DNA from: Okapia johnstoni
Taxonomy: Eukaryota; Chordata; Mammalia; Artiodactyla; Giraffidae
NCBI GenBank assembly: GCA_024291935.2
Contig: CM044320.1
Location: forward strand, 36,362,001-36,426,000
DNA: 64,000 nucleotides
Direction of reading: 5' to 3'
In this document: piece by piece, positions 23,426 to 33,900 of the stretch
How positions within the stretch are numbered: the first letter of the stretch is position 1
How the letters are laid out: every line of letters starts with the position of its first letter
The notes under the pieces: model-generated
Databases searched by the model: none
What the model was told of the DNA's origin: nothing
Seen by the model: only the letters and a program-made list of their open reading frames with translations
Position numbers and translations under genes: made by a program

Positions 23426-24717
23426 ACCCTCTTCCAATTATCCTAACTCGAGCATGCCTTCTTTCCTGTCATGACTGTGGCCCCCACACTGTGCCTCTAT
23501 CTGGTTTTGTGTCTATTTCTGTGCCAAAGATGATTCCACCACTGAGAATAAGACCCCAACTTCACAGATTTATATTCTGGACCTAGCCCAGTGCCTGGCA
23601 CTCATTTGCATGGATGAACATATTTACTTTTCATATTAAAACTTTCCCATTTTTTCAACATGAAGAGACTTTTCCAGGTAGGGGGAAAGAGGTGTATGAT
23701 AATGTGTGGCAGATTCTCCTGAAATGACTCAGGGAAGCGTGTGGAATAAGCCACACAAGAGAAATATTCCTGGAATCAGTGATGGGGGAGGGGGAGGGGA
23801 GCTGACAGAGGGATGGTGAAGGGTAATATAAGCTGAAAAAAAAGTATAATTGTTTCCATATAAACCCACTTATTCTTATGTAATGAATCAAAGTTTTTTG
23901 ATTCACTGACTTGATTCACTGAAATACAAAATATTTCATCTGGGCAAATGAGATTTTGAAATGAGCACAAAAATGTCCTAGTAGCTTGCCTATCAGATCC
24001 GTGATTGTATGTAACATAACCCACCATCTTCTCAAGAACTACCACACACAAAATTTCAAGGTGGCTTTTTCAAAATGCATTTCATAGAAAGCAGCCACAT
24101 TTCTTCACATAGGAGGCTGATGGATTACACTGAGTATATTATTAGTAACTTAGACCACTTACAATTCTGGGCTTGAGTGCCTTACAAAACTGTGTTACAC
24201 ATCTGTCTACAATTTCAACAAAATAATACATAAACCTAAAGACAAGGAGATGCTATCATGTCCTCTCTTCCACTTACCCTTTGAAATAAGTCAGATTGCT
24301 ACAAGCAAGCAGAGATTCCACATTTAGAGCTGTCTCTGAGAAAGATCACTGGAGGGTGACAGCATTGCCATCTGCAACAGAGGATGGTAGGGATTAGCGT
24401 GAGGATGATGTAATTATTTCTCGATGCCAACAGAGGTTTCACCTGATTGTTCTCCAGCTGTTCTGAATCAAAATAAATTGCACACATTTAAAAGAGCTGG
24501 TAAACAGAGTGATAAGGATTCAGATGCTCTCGCATTTAAATAGTCAACTTTGTACAGAATTGAGGTATAAATAAAACATGAACTGCACTGAGAAATACTA
24601 CATTATATTGATACAAAAAGTGGGGAAAAGTCTCTTTGAGAATGATATTTTTAACTCCCTGTGTTTTTCAAGGTGATATAACAATGCCACAAAATCTCTA
24701 CATTTTGTCCTCTAAAA
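23426..24717. other. No gene recognised
   Basis: After a short probable ancient repeat (to about 23500) the sequence is AT-rich. Minus frames at 23655-23906 and 23776-24051 overlap, have low complexity and lack recognisable domains. I see no further repeat with confidence. Confidence 0.4.
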
Positions 24718-27140
24718 ATTCAAAAGTGGGAAGTCAAAAGATATTTGGAGTAACAGGCAAGTTTGGCCTTAGAGTACAAAACGAAGCAGGGCAAAGGCTA
24801 ACAGAGGATTGCCAGGAGAACACACTGGTCATAGCAAACACCCTCTTCCAAAAACACAAGAGACAACTCTACACATGGACATCACCAGATGGTCAACACC
24901 AAAATCAGATTGATTATATTCTTTGCAGCCAAAGATGGAGAAGCTGTAAAGAGTCAGCAAAAACAAGACCAGTAGTTGACTGTGGCTCAGATCATGAACT
25001 TCTTATTGCCAAATTCAGACTTCAACTGAAGAAAGTAGGGGAAACCACTAGATCATTAAGATATGACCTAAATCAAATCCCTTACAACTATACAGTGGAA
25101 GTCACAAATAAGCACAAGGAATTAGATCTGATAGAGTGCCTGAAGAACTGTGGATGAAGGTTGGTAACATTGTATAGGAGAAGATGATCAAGACCATCCC
25201 CAAAAAAGGGAAATGCAAAAAGGCAAAATGGTTGTCTGAGGAGACCTTACAAATAGCTAAGAAAAGAAGTTAAAGGCAAAGAAGAAAAGGAAAGATACCT
25301 CCATCTGAATACAGAGTTCCAAAAAATAAGTAGGAGAGATAAGAAAGTCTTCTGAAGTGATCAGTTAAAGAAATATAGGAAAACAATAGAATGGGAAAGA
25401 CTAGAGATCTCTTTAGGAAAATTAGAAATACCAGGGGAATATTTCGTGCAAAGATGGGCACAATAAAGGACAGAAACGGTATGGACCTAACAGAAGCAGA
25501 AGATATTAAGAAGAGGTGGAAAGAATACACAGAAGAACTATACAAAAAAAAAAAGATCTTAATGACCTAGATAACCATGATGGTGTGATCACACACCTAG
25601 AGCTGGACATCTTGGAATGAAAAGTGAAGTGGGCTTTAGGAAGCATCACTACGAACAAAGCTAGTGGAGGTGATGGAATTTCAGCTGAGCTAGTTCAAAT
25701 CTCAAAAGATGATGCTGTGAAAGTGCTGCACTCCTTATGCCAGCAAATTTGGAAAACTCAGCAGCGGCCACAGGACTGGAAAAGGTCAGTTTTCATTCCA
25801 GTCCCAAAGAAAGGCAATGCCAAAGAACATTGAAACTACCACACAATTGCACTCATCTCACATGCTAGCAAAGTAATGCTCAAAATTCTCCAAGCAAGGC
25901 TTCTACAGTAGGTGAATGGAGAACTTTAGAAGTTCAAGCTGGATTTAGAAAAGGCAGAGGAACCAGAGATCAAATTGCCAACAACTGCTGGATCATAGAA
26001 AAAAAAAAAGAGAATTCCAGAAAAGCATAAACTTCTGCTTCATTGACTACACTCATTCCTTTGACTGTGTGGATCACAACAAATTGTGGATAATTATTCA
26101 AGAGATGGGAATACCAGACCACCTTACCTGCCTCCTGAGAAATCTGTATGCAGGTCAACAAGCAACATTTAGAACAGGATATGAAACAATTGAGTGGTTC
26201 AAAATTGGGAAAAGTGTACCTCAAGGCTGTATATTGTCACCTTCCTTATTTAACTTATATGCAAAGTATGATGCAAAATGCTCGACTGGTTGAAACACAG
26301 TCTGGAATCAAGACATCCTGGAAAAATATCAATAACCTCAGATATGCAGATGACACCACCCTTTTGGCAGAAAACAAAAAGGAACTAAAGAGCCTCTTAA
26401 TGAAAGTGAAAGAGGAGAGTGAAAAAGCTGACTTAAAACTCAACATTCAAAAAACTAAGATCATGACATCTGGTTCCATCATTTCATGGCAAATAGATGG
26501 GAAACAATGGAAAGAGTGATGACAGACTTTATTTTCTTGGGCTCCAAAATCACTTTGAATGGTGACTACAGCCATGAAATTAAAAGATGCTTTCTCCTTG
26601 GAAGAAAAGCTGTGACCAACCTAGACAGCATATTGAAAAACAGAGACATTCCTTTGGCATCAAAGTCCATATAGTCAAAGCTATGGTTTTTCCAGTAGTC
26701 ATGTATGGATGTGTAAGTTGGACCATAAAGAAAGCTGAGCATTGAAGAATTGATGCTTTTGAACTGTGGTGTTGGAGAAAACTCTTGAGAGAGTCCCTTG
26801 GACTGCAAGGAGATCAAACCAGTCAATCCTAAAGGATTATCAGAATCCTAAAGGATTATCAGAATATTCATTGAAAAGACTGATGCTGAAGCTGAAACTC
26901 CATTACTTTGGCCACCTGATGGGAAGAAATGACTCATTAGAAAAGACCCTGATGCTGGGAAAGATTGAAAGCAGGAGGAGAAGTGTTCGACAGAGGATGA
27001 GATGGTTGATGGGATCACTGATCTGATGGACATGAGTTTGAGCAAGCTCTGGAAGCTGGTGATGGACAAGGAAGCCTGGGATGCTGCAGTCCATGCAGTT
27101 GTAAAGAGTTGTACACAACTGAATGATTGAACTGAATTGA
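24718..27140 (+). mobile_element. BovB LINE, 5'-truncated (2.4 kb)
   Basis: Starts inside the endonuclease region just after the position of the GDWNAKV motif. The first frame (24636-25157) includes the GSDHELL active-site stretch near 25000. The reverse transcriptase follows in pieces (25624-25833, 26069-26293, 26148-26519 with RYADDTTLL). A 19 bp tandem duplication (CCTAAAGGATTATCAGAAT, 26828-26865) lies in the C-terminal part. It is more mutated than the copy at 18958-21196. Confidence 0.93.
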
Positions 27141-27364
27141 GTACCAGCTTTATTTCTAAATCATCTTTCTCTTATTAATGTGAAGTCAGATGATTAAATA
27201 ATATCACAATATACAAACATTTTGGTTATTATTGAGGCAATTAAAGTAACACATAAGAGAAATGAAATGCTACTTAAAATCTAAATATGTATCCATTTTT
27301 CCTGTCACATTTGTTGCTGCATTTGGGCACATGGTTGATGAGTTTTCCAAACTGGTGTGTTAAT
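27141..27364. other. Short gap, nothing recognised
   Basis: AT-rich sequence between the BovB tail and an L1 tail fragment; no frame. Confidence 0.35.
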
Positions 27365-27443
27365 CCCTACATTGTTGTATGGCAGAAACCAACACAAAAC
27401 TGTTAAGAAATTTTCCACCAATTAAAAAATAAATAAGAAATAC
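27365..27443 (+). mobile_element. L1 3' terminal fragment
   Basis: CATTGTTGTATGGCAGAAAC followed by CAACACAAAACTGTTAAGAA and an A-rich tail is the last roughly 80 bp of a ruminant L1, as at 7040-7108. Confidence 0.75.
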
Positions 27444-27677
27444 AATATATAAGTAAACTAAAACACAAATTGATAGCATTTCATTATGTGGATATACCAG
27501 AATTTACTTACCTAATGTTTCTTAAGGGCTATGTTTTCCAAATGTCCTGTTATTATAATCAATAATGCTGATATCAATATTCTTAATACACATATATTTG
27601 CAAAATATTCCCCACAGCACTTTGCTGTCATTTGTCTTTACTTACAGTATGTGTAAAGATAAATTTGTTTCAAATTC

Positions 27678-27682
27678 AAAAA

Positions 27683-27714
<32 letters not shown>

Positions 27715-27743
27715 ATATATATATATATAAATATATATATTTA
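27678..27743. repeat. (TA)n/(TG)n microsatellite
   Basis: TA dinucleotide tract with a short GTGTGTG interruption near 27707. It abuts the SINE on its right side. Confidence 0.9.
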
Positions 27744-27880
27744 GGGACTTCCCTGGTGATCCAGTGGCTAAGACGCCGAGCTCCCAATGCAGGGGGCCCT
27801 GGTGTGATCCCTAGTGAGGGAACTAAATCCCACATGTCACGACTAAGTCCCAGCCCAGCCAAATAAATAAAAACATTTAA
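27744..27880 (+). mobile_element. CHR-type tRNA-derived SINE, short form
   Basis: GGACTTCCCTGGTGATCCAG is the head, followed by a box-B-like TGTGATCCCTAGTGAGG segment, AACTAAATCCCACATGTCAC and an AAATAAATAAA tail. The long body seen in the copies at 46012 and 57752 is missing. Confidence 0.85.
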
Positions 27881-28054
27881 AATATGTATGTATATATATT
27901 TAGAGTTTGTATGTTTTCCCCAGACTGTGATCTTCCAAGCAGTCTCAGATTGCTCCTAAGAATTTGGAGAGTGTACAGAAACTTTTCCTACCTGCTCTGT
28001 GCCCCCGCCACCTCACCCCTTTGACAACCTGACATGTTTGTATTTGTTACATCT

Positions 28055-28190
28055 GGTGTCTGTCTGCCCTCCAGGGGACCAGAAGCTCTGTGAAAGCCTG
28101 CACTTTCTTTTACTTATTAATGCATCTTAGCACCTACCACAGTGCATGTAAAAAGTGTGCAGGAAGTAATTGTCAAATGACTAAAACCTA
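28055..28190 (+). repeat. L2 3' end
   Basis: GGGGACCAGAAGCTCTGTGA, then TCTTAGCACCTACCACAGTG and a decayed AAGTAATTGTCAAATGA end resemble the conserved L2 3' terminus. It is old and diverged. Confidence 0.55.
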
Positions 28191-28486
28191 CAATTTGAAC
28201 CATGTGGGTGTTTCTGACACCATGTGCGTTGTTGGGTTGTGGAAGGACACAATCATGTTTTTAGTGTTTTTATGAAATGAACTTTGTATTTCATTTCATG
28301 TGTAACCCCCATTGCCATTTTTTAAACAGGTTTTTACAGTTTTCTGTAATAAACATGGAGGCCAAATAAATAAATAAATACATAAAAATAAAATTATCTC
28401 TCTTGATAAATATATTGTTTTTCTGAAAAGAGTGAATCAGTTGATATTCATTAAGTTATACGATATGTAAAGTGAGAATTTCTTGC
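28191..28486. other. No gene; short AAAT-type run
   Basis: AT-rich sequence with an AAATAAATAAATACATAAAA run near 28366-28385 and no frame of note. Confidence 0.4.
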
Positions 28487-28889
28487 TATTGTTGTTTGGT
28501 CACTCAGTCGTGTCTGACTCTTTGCAACCCCAAGGACTGCAGCACACTAGGCTTCCCTGTCCTTCACCATCTCCCGGAGCCTGCTCAAACTCATGTCCAT
28601 TGAATTGGTGGTGCCATCCAACCATCTCATCCTCTGTTGTCACCTTCTCCTCCTGCCTTCAATCTTTCCCAGAATCGGAGTCTTTTCTAATGAGTCAGTT
28701 CTTTGCATCAGGTGGCCAAAGTATTGGAGCTTTAGCATCAGTCCCTCCAATGAACATTCAGGATTGATTTCCTGTAAGATTGACTAGTTTGATCTCCTTG
28801 CAGTTGAAAGGACTCACAAGAGTCTTCTTCAACACCACGGTTCAAAAGCATCAATTCTTCAGTGCTCAGCTTTCTTTATGGTCCAACGC
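28487..28889 (-). mobile_element. BovB LINE, 5'-truncated (0.4 kb)
   Basis: Minus-strand C-terminal region of BovB only. The 3' tail is of the older AAC/TTG type (TTGTTGTTTGGTCACTCAGT) and not the TTCAG type. Internal frames on the plus strand are antisense shadows. Confidence 0.9.
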
Positions 28890-29324
28890 TCAAGAAATTC
28901 TAGCGTTTTTTTTTTTTTCAAGAAGCCATGAACTTCAAGGACTTGAAGGCACTGATACATAAAGGCTAATTAAGAATACAAACCAGCAAATGATATTTGT
29001 TGAATAAGTAAATCAATAATAAGTGCTGTGGGTTTTCAGATAAGTTGCAACTGAACAAGGCAGGGTATTTGAAAATAAGGTATCTAAAGAATTGCTTTAT
29101 GCCAAAAGAAATTATGGGGGAGAAGATGTGGAGGTGGGTGATGACACCGGGAAACCATAGCGACCGGTAAGCACAAGGTATATTTCATGCCAATCAGTAG
29201 AGAGATTTGAGGAGCAAACTATTTCAAAAGAGCAGTGGGAGCTCTGGGGACATGAAATGCGGACATGAGGCCAATCAGCCTACAGCAGCAGAGGGAGACA
29301 GTACAGATGGTGTCAAGTCGCTGA
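28890..29324. other. No gene or repeat recognised
   Basis: Non-repetitive sequence including a T tract at about 28907-28919. No frame with recognisable content. Confidence 0.4.
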
Positions 29325-29460
29325 GTCATGGGCTCTGAAACCAGACAGATGTCCTTTCCAACTGTGCTTCGGCCACCTACCAGTCCCATTTCCTCATGTG
29401 CAAAACAGAGGTGGTAATGGTGGCTACTTCCAAGAATTCCTATTAATATTAAATGGGATA
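29325..29460 (+). repeat. MIR SINE fragment
   Basis: Order of elements matches MIR: GGGCTCTGAAACCAGACAGA, CATTTCCTCATGTGCAAAAC, GAGGTGGTAATGGTGGCTAC and TTAATATTAAATGGGATA. Confidence 0.7.
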
Positions 29461-29934
29461 TCTCCTTTTTTGGTGTGCAACACACATCAAGGGATCAAAA
29501 AAGTGTATGAGTTCCTACAACCAGCCACGCTGAATGGTCTGGGTCTGGTTGTGTCACCTTTAGAAGGGTCTTGGTGTAGAGTAGTAGACATGATGAATCA
29601 TTTTACTATAACCAGAACCATGCCTCTGTACTTAGCTGTTGGTTGCCACTAATTCTCCACATCTGCTCTTACAAATGCTAAGCGTCACAGGACAGTTAAC
29701 ATAGACTTGGATCAGGAAAGACGGAGAGTCACATAGTGATTGCATGTGTTTTTCTTAACAAGTTATTTTCTCTGAGCTCAACTCTTTACAAGTAAAAAAA
29801 ATGTAAATAATAAAAGCAACATGCATATGTCAGCACGAGGCTAAAGTCAGACAACTATAGCAAAAGCAAGTGACCAAGAAAACCAGGCATATAGCATGCT
29901 CGCTATAAATGTGACAACACTAGCAGTTACTTTC
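29461..29934. other. No gene; possible second MIR trace
   Basis: An 84-codon plus frame (29398-29652) starts in the MIR and has no recognisable domain. A weak MIR-like stretch lies at about 29755-29822 (TCTGAGCTCAACTCTTTACA). Confidence 0.35.
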
Positions 29935-30127
29935 TGAGCTCCACTTCATGCCTAGTCCTGGGCATTGTCTATTTAATCATCCTAACAATTCTATGAGTGA
30001 GATGGTGTCTTTAGTCCCATTTTACATATGAGGAAACTGAGATTAGAAAGGTGAAGTAAATTAGCAGGTCACAGAGCTTGGGATTGGCAAAAAACTGCAT
30101 CTGATTCAGGCAATCTGACCCCAGAGA
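29935..30127 (-). repeat. MIR SINE
   Basis: Reverse-complement MIR with CATTTTACATATGAGGAAAC, TGAGATTAGAAAGGTGAAGT and an ACTGCATCTGATTCAGGCAA end. Confidence 0.85.
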
Positions 30128-30712
30128 CACCATTTCGCCCTTTCCTTCCCACCTCCTCAGGACCCCCAAGAACAATCTCGTGGGCCAGTGTCAGACTCTG
30201 AGGTTCAGGGCCTCCCTGACCACACTGACTCACCATGAGGATGCCTTAGGTTCACAGAAAAGCCATAATCAAAGGGAAATCCTTTGTGTTCTCCAGGAAG
30301 TTGAAAGTTGTTACTTATTACCTTCTGTTCCATTCTTAAGTCAGACACTGACTGTCATGGCCAGTGTCCAAAGAGGCCACAAGAGTCAGCTGAGGTCTCA
30401 GGTCTTCATCCATCCCCTCTCATTTCCTTCCAGAGAACACATTTTAGTCAAAATGACCATCTTCTAAACAGCCAGCCTTCTCCCTCTCCTATCTTCGACC
30501 TGACAAAACTTGCAACCAGACTGCCTCTGCCTCCGCAGGGGCCTGAACTTCTCAAGACCGGCTTCTCTGTTCAAGCCTTCATTCCCCACTGGGCTTCCCC
30601 TCGGTCTCTTTGTCAGCATTTTTCTGTACTCAACACCTGCTTTCCCTCACCTGTCTCAATGTTGTTTTGCTTGCTCTATTATTCATCTTGAGAAGCTTCC
30701 CATTTCTTTGTT
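30128..30712. other. No gene recognised
   Basis: GC-moderate, pyrimidine-rich sequence. Overlapping frames at 30180-30467, 30308-30691 and 30510-30716 compete with one another, have no domain that I know, and lack convincing splice or promoter context. I treat them as chance. Confidence 0.4.
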
Positions 30713-30723
30713 TTGACAACACA

Positions 30724-30952
30724 GTGCTTGAGTGCATGAGTGCTAAGTTGCCTCAGTTGTGCAGACTCAGATCCTACAGACTGTAGCCCACCAGGCTCCC
30801 CTGTCCATGGGATTCTCCAGGCAGGAATACTGAAGTGGGTTGCCGTGCCCTCCTCCAGGGGATCTTTCCAACCCAGTGATCAAACCCAAGTCTCTAAGGT
30901 CTACCTGCATTGGCAGGTAGATTCTTTACCACTAGTGCCACCTAGGAAATCC
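30724..30952 (-). mobile_element. Bov-tA SINE with target-site duplication
   Basis: Reverse-orientation SINE (GACTGTAGCCCACCAGGCTC; GGAATACTGAAGTGGGTTGC; head ending CCACCTAGGAAATCC). The 11 bp repeat TTGACAACACA flanks it at 30713-30723 and 30953-30963. Confidence 0.95.
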
Positions 30953-30963
30953 TTGACAACACA

Positions 30964-32334
30964 AGGCCTTCTCTTTTTTTCAAAATGTCAGTTTCCACAT
31001 AACATTAATGTACCTGAAACTGTACAGCTACATTTCTTTGAAGACCTACATCAGCACTTTACTGGGGAAAATAAATATAACTTACTTCTAAGAATAAGGT
31101 TCAGTTCTTTTTACCTTTTTTATAGCATGATGATCAACAACTCTCCTTCATTCTCTTAAGTATAAGATGCATCTTAAAATATATGTTGAAACATCTCTCA
31201 CCTCACCAAGCAGTTGAAAACTTGCTTAAATCATGATTCACTCCTTTCTGATATGTGCTGCCATTCTGTCTTTGCACTCCTCCACATGCTCTCTGTACTT
31301 TGGGAGAGAGAAAGGGTGATGCTACAGATGATGTATTTCTTCTCAAACACTCATGTGAGTTGGCCTCTATCTGATGGAGCCATGTGCCTTAGCTGGCCTG
31401 ATCTGATCTTGCATGTAGTGGTGTGAGACACAGCATTTGAATATACCTCCACCTCTACCTAGGACATCTATGCATCTTAAGTTTCGCTCATAGTTTCAAG
31501 GTACTTTCTTGGGACTATGTTAGTAAGTAGATGGGTGACCTGCTTCCTTAATCCAGAAAATCATGGATTATTTCGAGAGTTCTACAAACTAAACAGAAAA
31601 AACTATTTTGAATCACATTATGGAAATAGCTGAAAAATCAGTCTCTTGGAGTGTGCCATATTTCCCACGCTATTTGTGTTGGAATGTCATTATCAGTTTT
31701 TTGAGACATTCAATTGTATTTAACTTTATTTTTACTTCAATTTCAGCACTTGGTAATTTGCAGTTCTACTTTTGCTTGTTTTGCTTTTTACAACCGAAAC
31801 ATTTCTGAGGGGTATTTCCAGCAATCACAGATCCTTCTACCTCAAGGCAGTTAACGGTTTAGTTAACAACTGTGTTAAGCCATACTGTGATTATGGAGAT
31901 AACCTGGGACCTCTGAGGTTATTTCAATTCTGTGTAAACATTTCCAGAACATAATTCATTGACTCTCGTTATGTAAACTTCATTTCTCAACAGTATTTGA
32001 CTTCTGTAACAGGCATTGGCCTCTCCCAGGCTAGTTAGAAAAGTGACAATAGCTAAAATAACCCATCAAGTCACAACTGCAGTCTCATCAAACACAGAAC
32101 AAGGCTGAGCCTGAGTTAGGTGGACAGAGGGTAACAGTCATGACAGAAGGAGAGCAGTACCCACGCAGAAGCCTGGACCCCTCCAAATTGAGTATATCCC
32201 TTGATATCAGCCAAGGTGGTACTGTTCTTTAATGTAAAAATCTCATCCACTTGTGAAATTATTTCCTGCCATAGCTAGCTTTCTCTTTACGTCAGAGAGT
32301 GAATGAACTGATTCAGAGGAGGGATCCAGGAGGC
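30964..32334. other. Repeat-poor stretch, no gene recognised
   Basis: About 1.4 kb in which I recognise neither an interspersed repeat nor a believable frame. The longest frames (about 70 codons) have no known domain. Confidence 0.45.
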
Positions 32335-32552
32335 AGGTTTTAGGGCTAGAGTTAGAGCTGATTTTCATCTTCATCACACATGCTGCATGAACCTGAACAG
32401 GTCATTTCTGCTTACTTATGTCTCCATTTGTTCATCCATCACATGCAGATATAATAGTACCAACTGCAAAAGATTGCTGTGAGGGTTAAATAAGCATGGA
32501 GGTATTGAGAACAGTGCCTGAACACAGAAAACACTCAATGGCTCAGCTATTA
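32335..32552 (+). repeat. MIR SINE
   Basis: Plus-strand MIR, best in its second half: TATGTCTCCATTTGTTCATC, ATTGCTGTGAGGGTTAAATA and GAACAGTGCCTGAACACAGA. Confidence 0.85.
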
Positions 32553-32554
32553 AA

Positions 32555-33240
32555 AGGAACCAAATTTTGTGCCATTTGCAGAGACATGGATGGACCTAGA
32601 GACTGTCACACATAGTGAAATAAGTCGTAAAGAAAAAAATGAATATTGGCTATTAACTCATATATGTGGAATTTAGAAAAATGGTGCAGATGAACCTATC
32701 TGCAAAGCAGAAATAGAGACACAGGCATAGAGAACAAACATATGGACACTAAGGTGGGGAAAGGGGCATGGAATGAATTGGAAGATTGGGATTGACATAT
32801 ATATACTATTGTGTATAAAATGGGCTTCCCACATGGTGCAGTTGTAAAGAATCTGCCTGCCAGTGCAGGAGACATAGGTTCAATCCCTGGATCAGAAGGA
32901 TCCCCTAGAGAAGGAAGTGGCAACCCACTCCAGTATTCTTGCCTGGAAAATCCCAAGGACAGTGGAGCCTGGCAGGCTGCAGTCCATGGGGTTACAAAGA
33001 ATCAGACACCAGTGAGTAACTGAGCTAGAGATAGAGAGAGATGTATAAAATAAATAACTAACAAGAGTCTACTCTATAGCACAGGGAACTCTACTCAATG
33101 CTGTGTGGTAACCGAAATGGCAAGGAAATCCAAAAGAGAGGGGTATACTATACATGTAACTGATTGACTTTGCTGTACAGCAGAAACTAACACAAGAGTG
33201 TAAAACAAACATACTCCAATTTTTTTTTTCAAAAGAAGAT
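32555..33240 (+). mobile_element. L1 3' end, interrupted by a SINE
   Basis: End of ORF2 (AGACATGGATGGACCTAGAG; AGTGAAATAAGTCGTAAAGA) and the 3' UTR, ending GCAGAAACTAACACAAGAGT plus an A/T-rich tail. The copy is split at 32821 by a Bov-tA and continues at 33042 (AAATAACTAACAAGAGTCTA; CTATAGCACAGGGAACTCTA). Confidence 0.9.
32822..33041 (+). mobile_element. Bov-tA SINE with target-site duplication
   Basis: Head GGGCTTCCCACATGGTGCAG, body CAACCCACTCCAGTATTCTT, end CAGACACCAGTGAGTAACTG and a short TAGAGA-type tail. TGTATAAAAT flanks it at 32812-32821 and 33042-33051. It lies in an L1 3' UTR. Confidence 0.95.
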
Positions 33241-33244
33241 GATT

Positions 33245-33580
33245 ATATTAGTGTGATGGATAGTTTCATGTGTCAGCTTGACTAGGCTGTGGTACCCAGT
33301 TATACAAGTAAACACTAGTCTAGTATTGCTGTGAAAGTTTTGTTGTTGTGCTTAACATCTACAGTCATTTGTCTTTTGGTAAAGATTAGCCTCAATAAAC
33401 TGGGACAGCCTCATCAGATCAGTCAAATGGCTATAAAAGCAAAACAGGTTTCCTTGAATGGAGAAGTTTTGCCTCTGGGCTGCATTGCAGGCACCTGCCT
33501 AGGAGTTTCTGGTTGGCTAGCCTAGGTCCTATAGATTTTGGACTTCCCTAGAAAGATCCCACAATCACATAAACCAATCA
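33245..33580 (+). repeat. Ancient repeat, possibly an old LTR
   Basis: GTGTGATGGATAGTTTCATG followed by TGTCAGCTTGACTAGGCTGT matches the start of an old mammalian interspersed family that I know by its TGATGGATAGTTTTATGTGTC opening but cannot name with certainty. The 3' limit is unclear. Confidence 0.45.
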
Positions 33581-33589
33581 TATTCCTTG

Positions 33590-33900
33590 ATGAGGAGCCA
33601 ATTCTTGTTATTCACAGTAGTTATCTTCTACAAAGTTGACAAGAACACTTAACAACTAGTGAATATGGAACCATTGCTCCTATGGGGAGATACATAGACT
33701 CCTGTGAGCCTCTGGTCTCTCTATTTTTGCCAACCGATCAATACATAATCTTGTTTTCTTGTGTGTTTCTGTTTAAAGACACTTTATTTAATATATATTT
33801 ATTGCAAATAATTAATTTCATGGTCTTTGGGTGATTTAAAGCCAGGGAATTTGGAAGCCATTTTCATTATATAGGTTTGCTTGCCACTGACCTTGCAAAA
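33590..33900 (+). mobile_element. Tigger-like DNA transposon, left part
   Basis: TTCTTGTTATTCACAGTAGT followed by GAATATGGAACCATTGCTCC and CCAACCGATCAATACATAAT looks like the terminal region of an old TcMar-Tigger-type element. It breaks at 33900 at a BovB; the remainder lies at 38494-39415. No transposase frame survives. Confidence 0.55.

Noticed and set aside
30180..30716. Overlapping frames as exons of an unknown gene
   Set aside because: Frames overlap in different phases, show no domain, and have no convincing splice sites or polypyrimidine and branch context.
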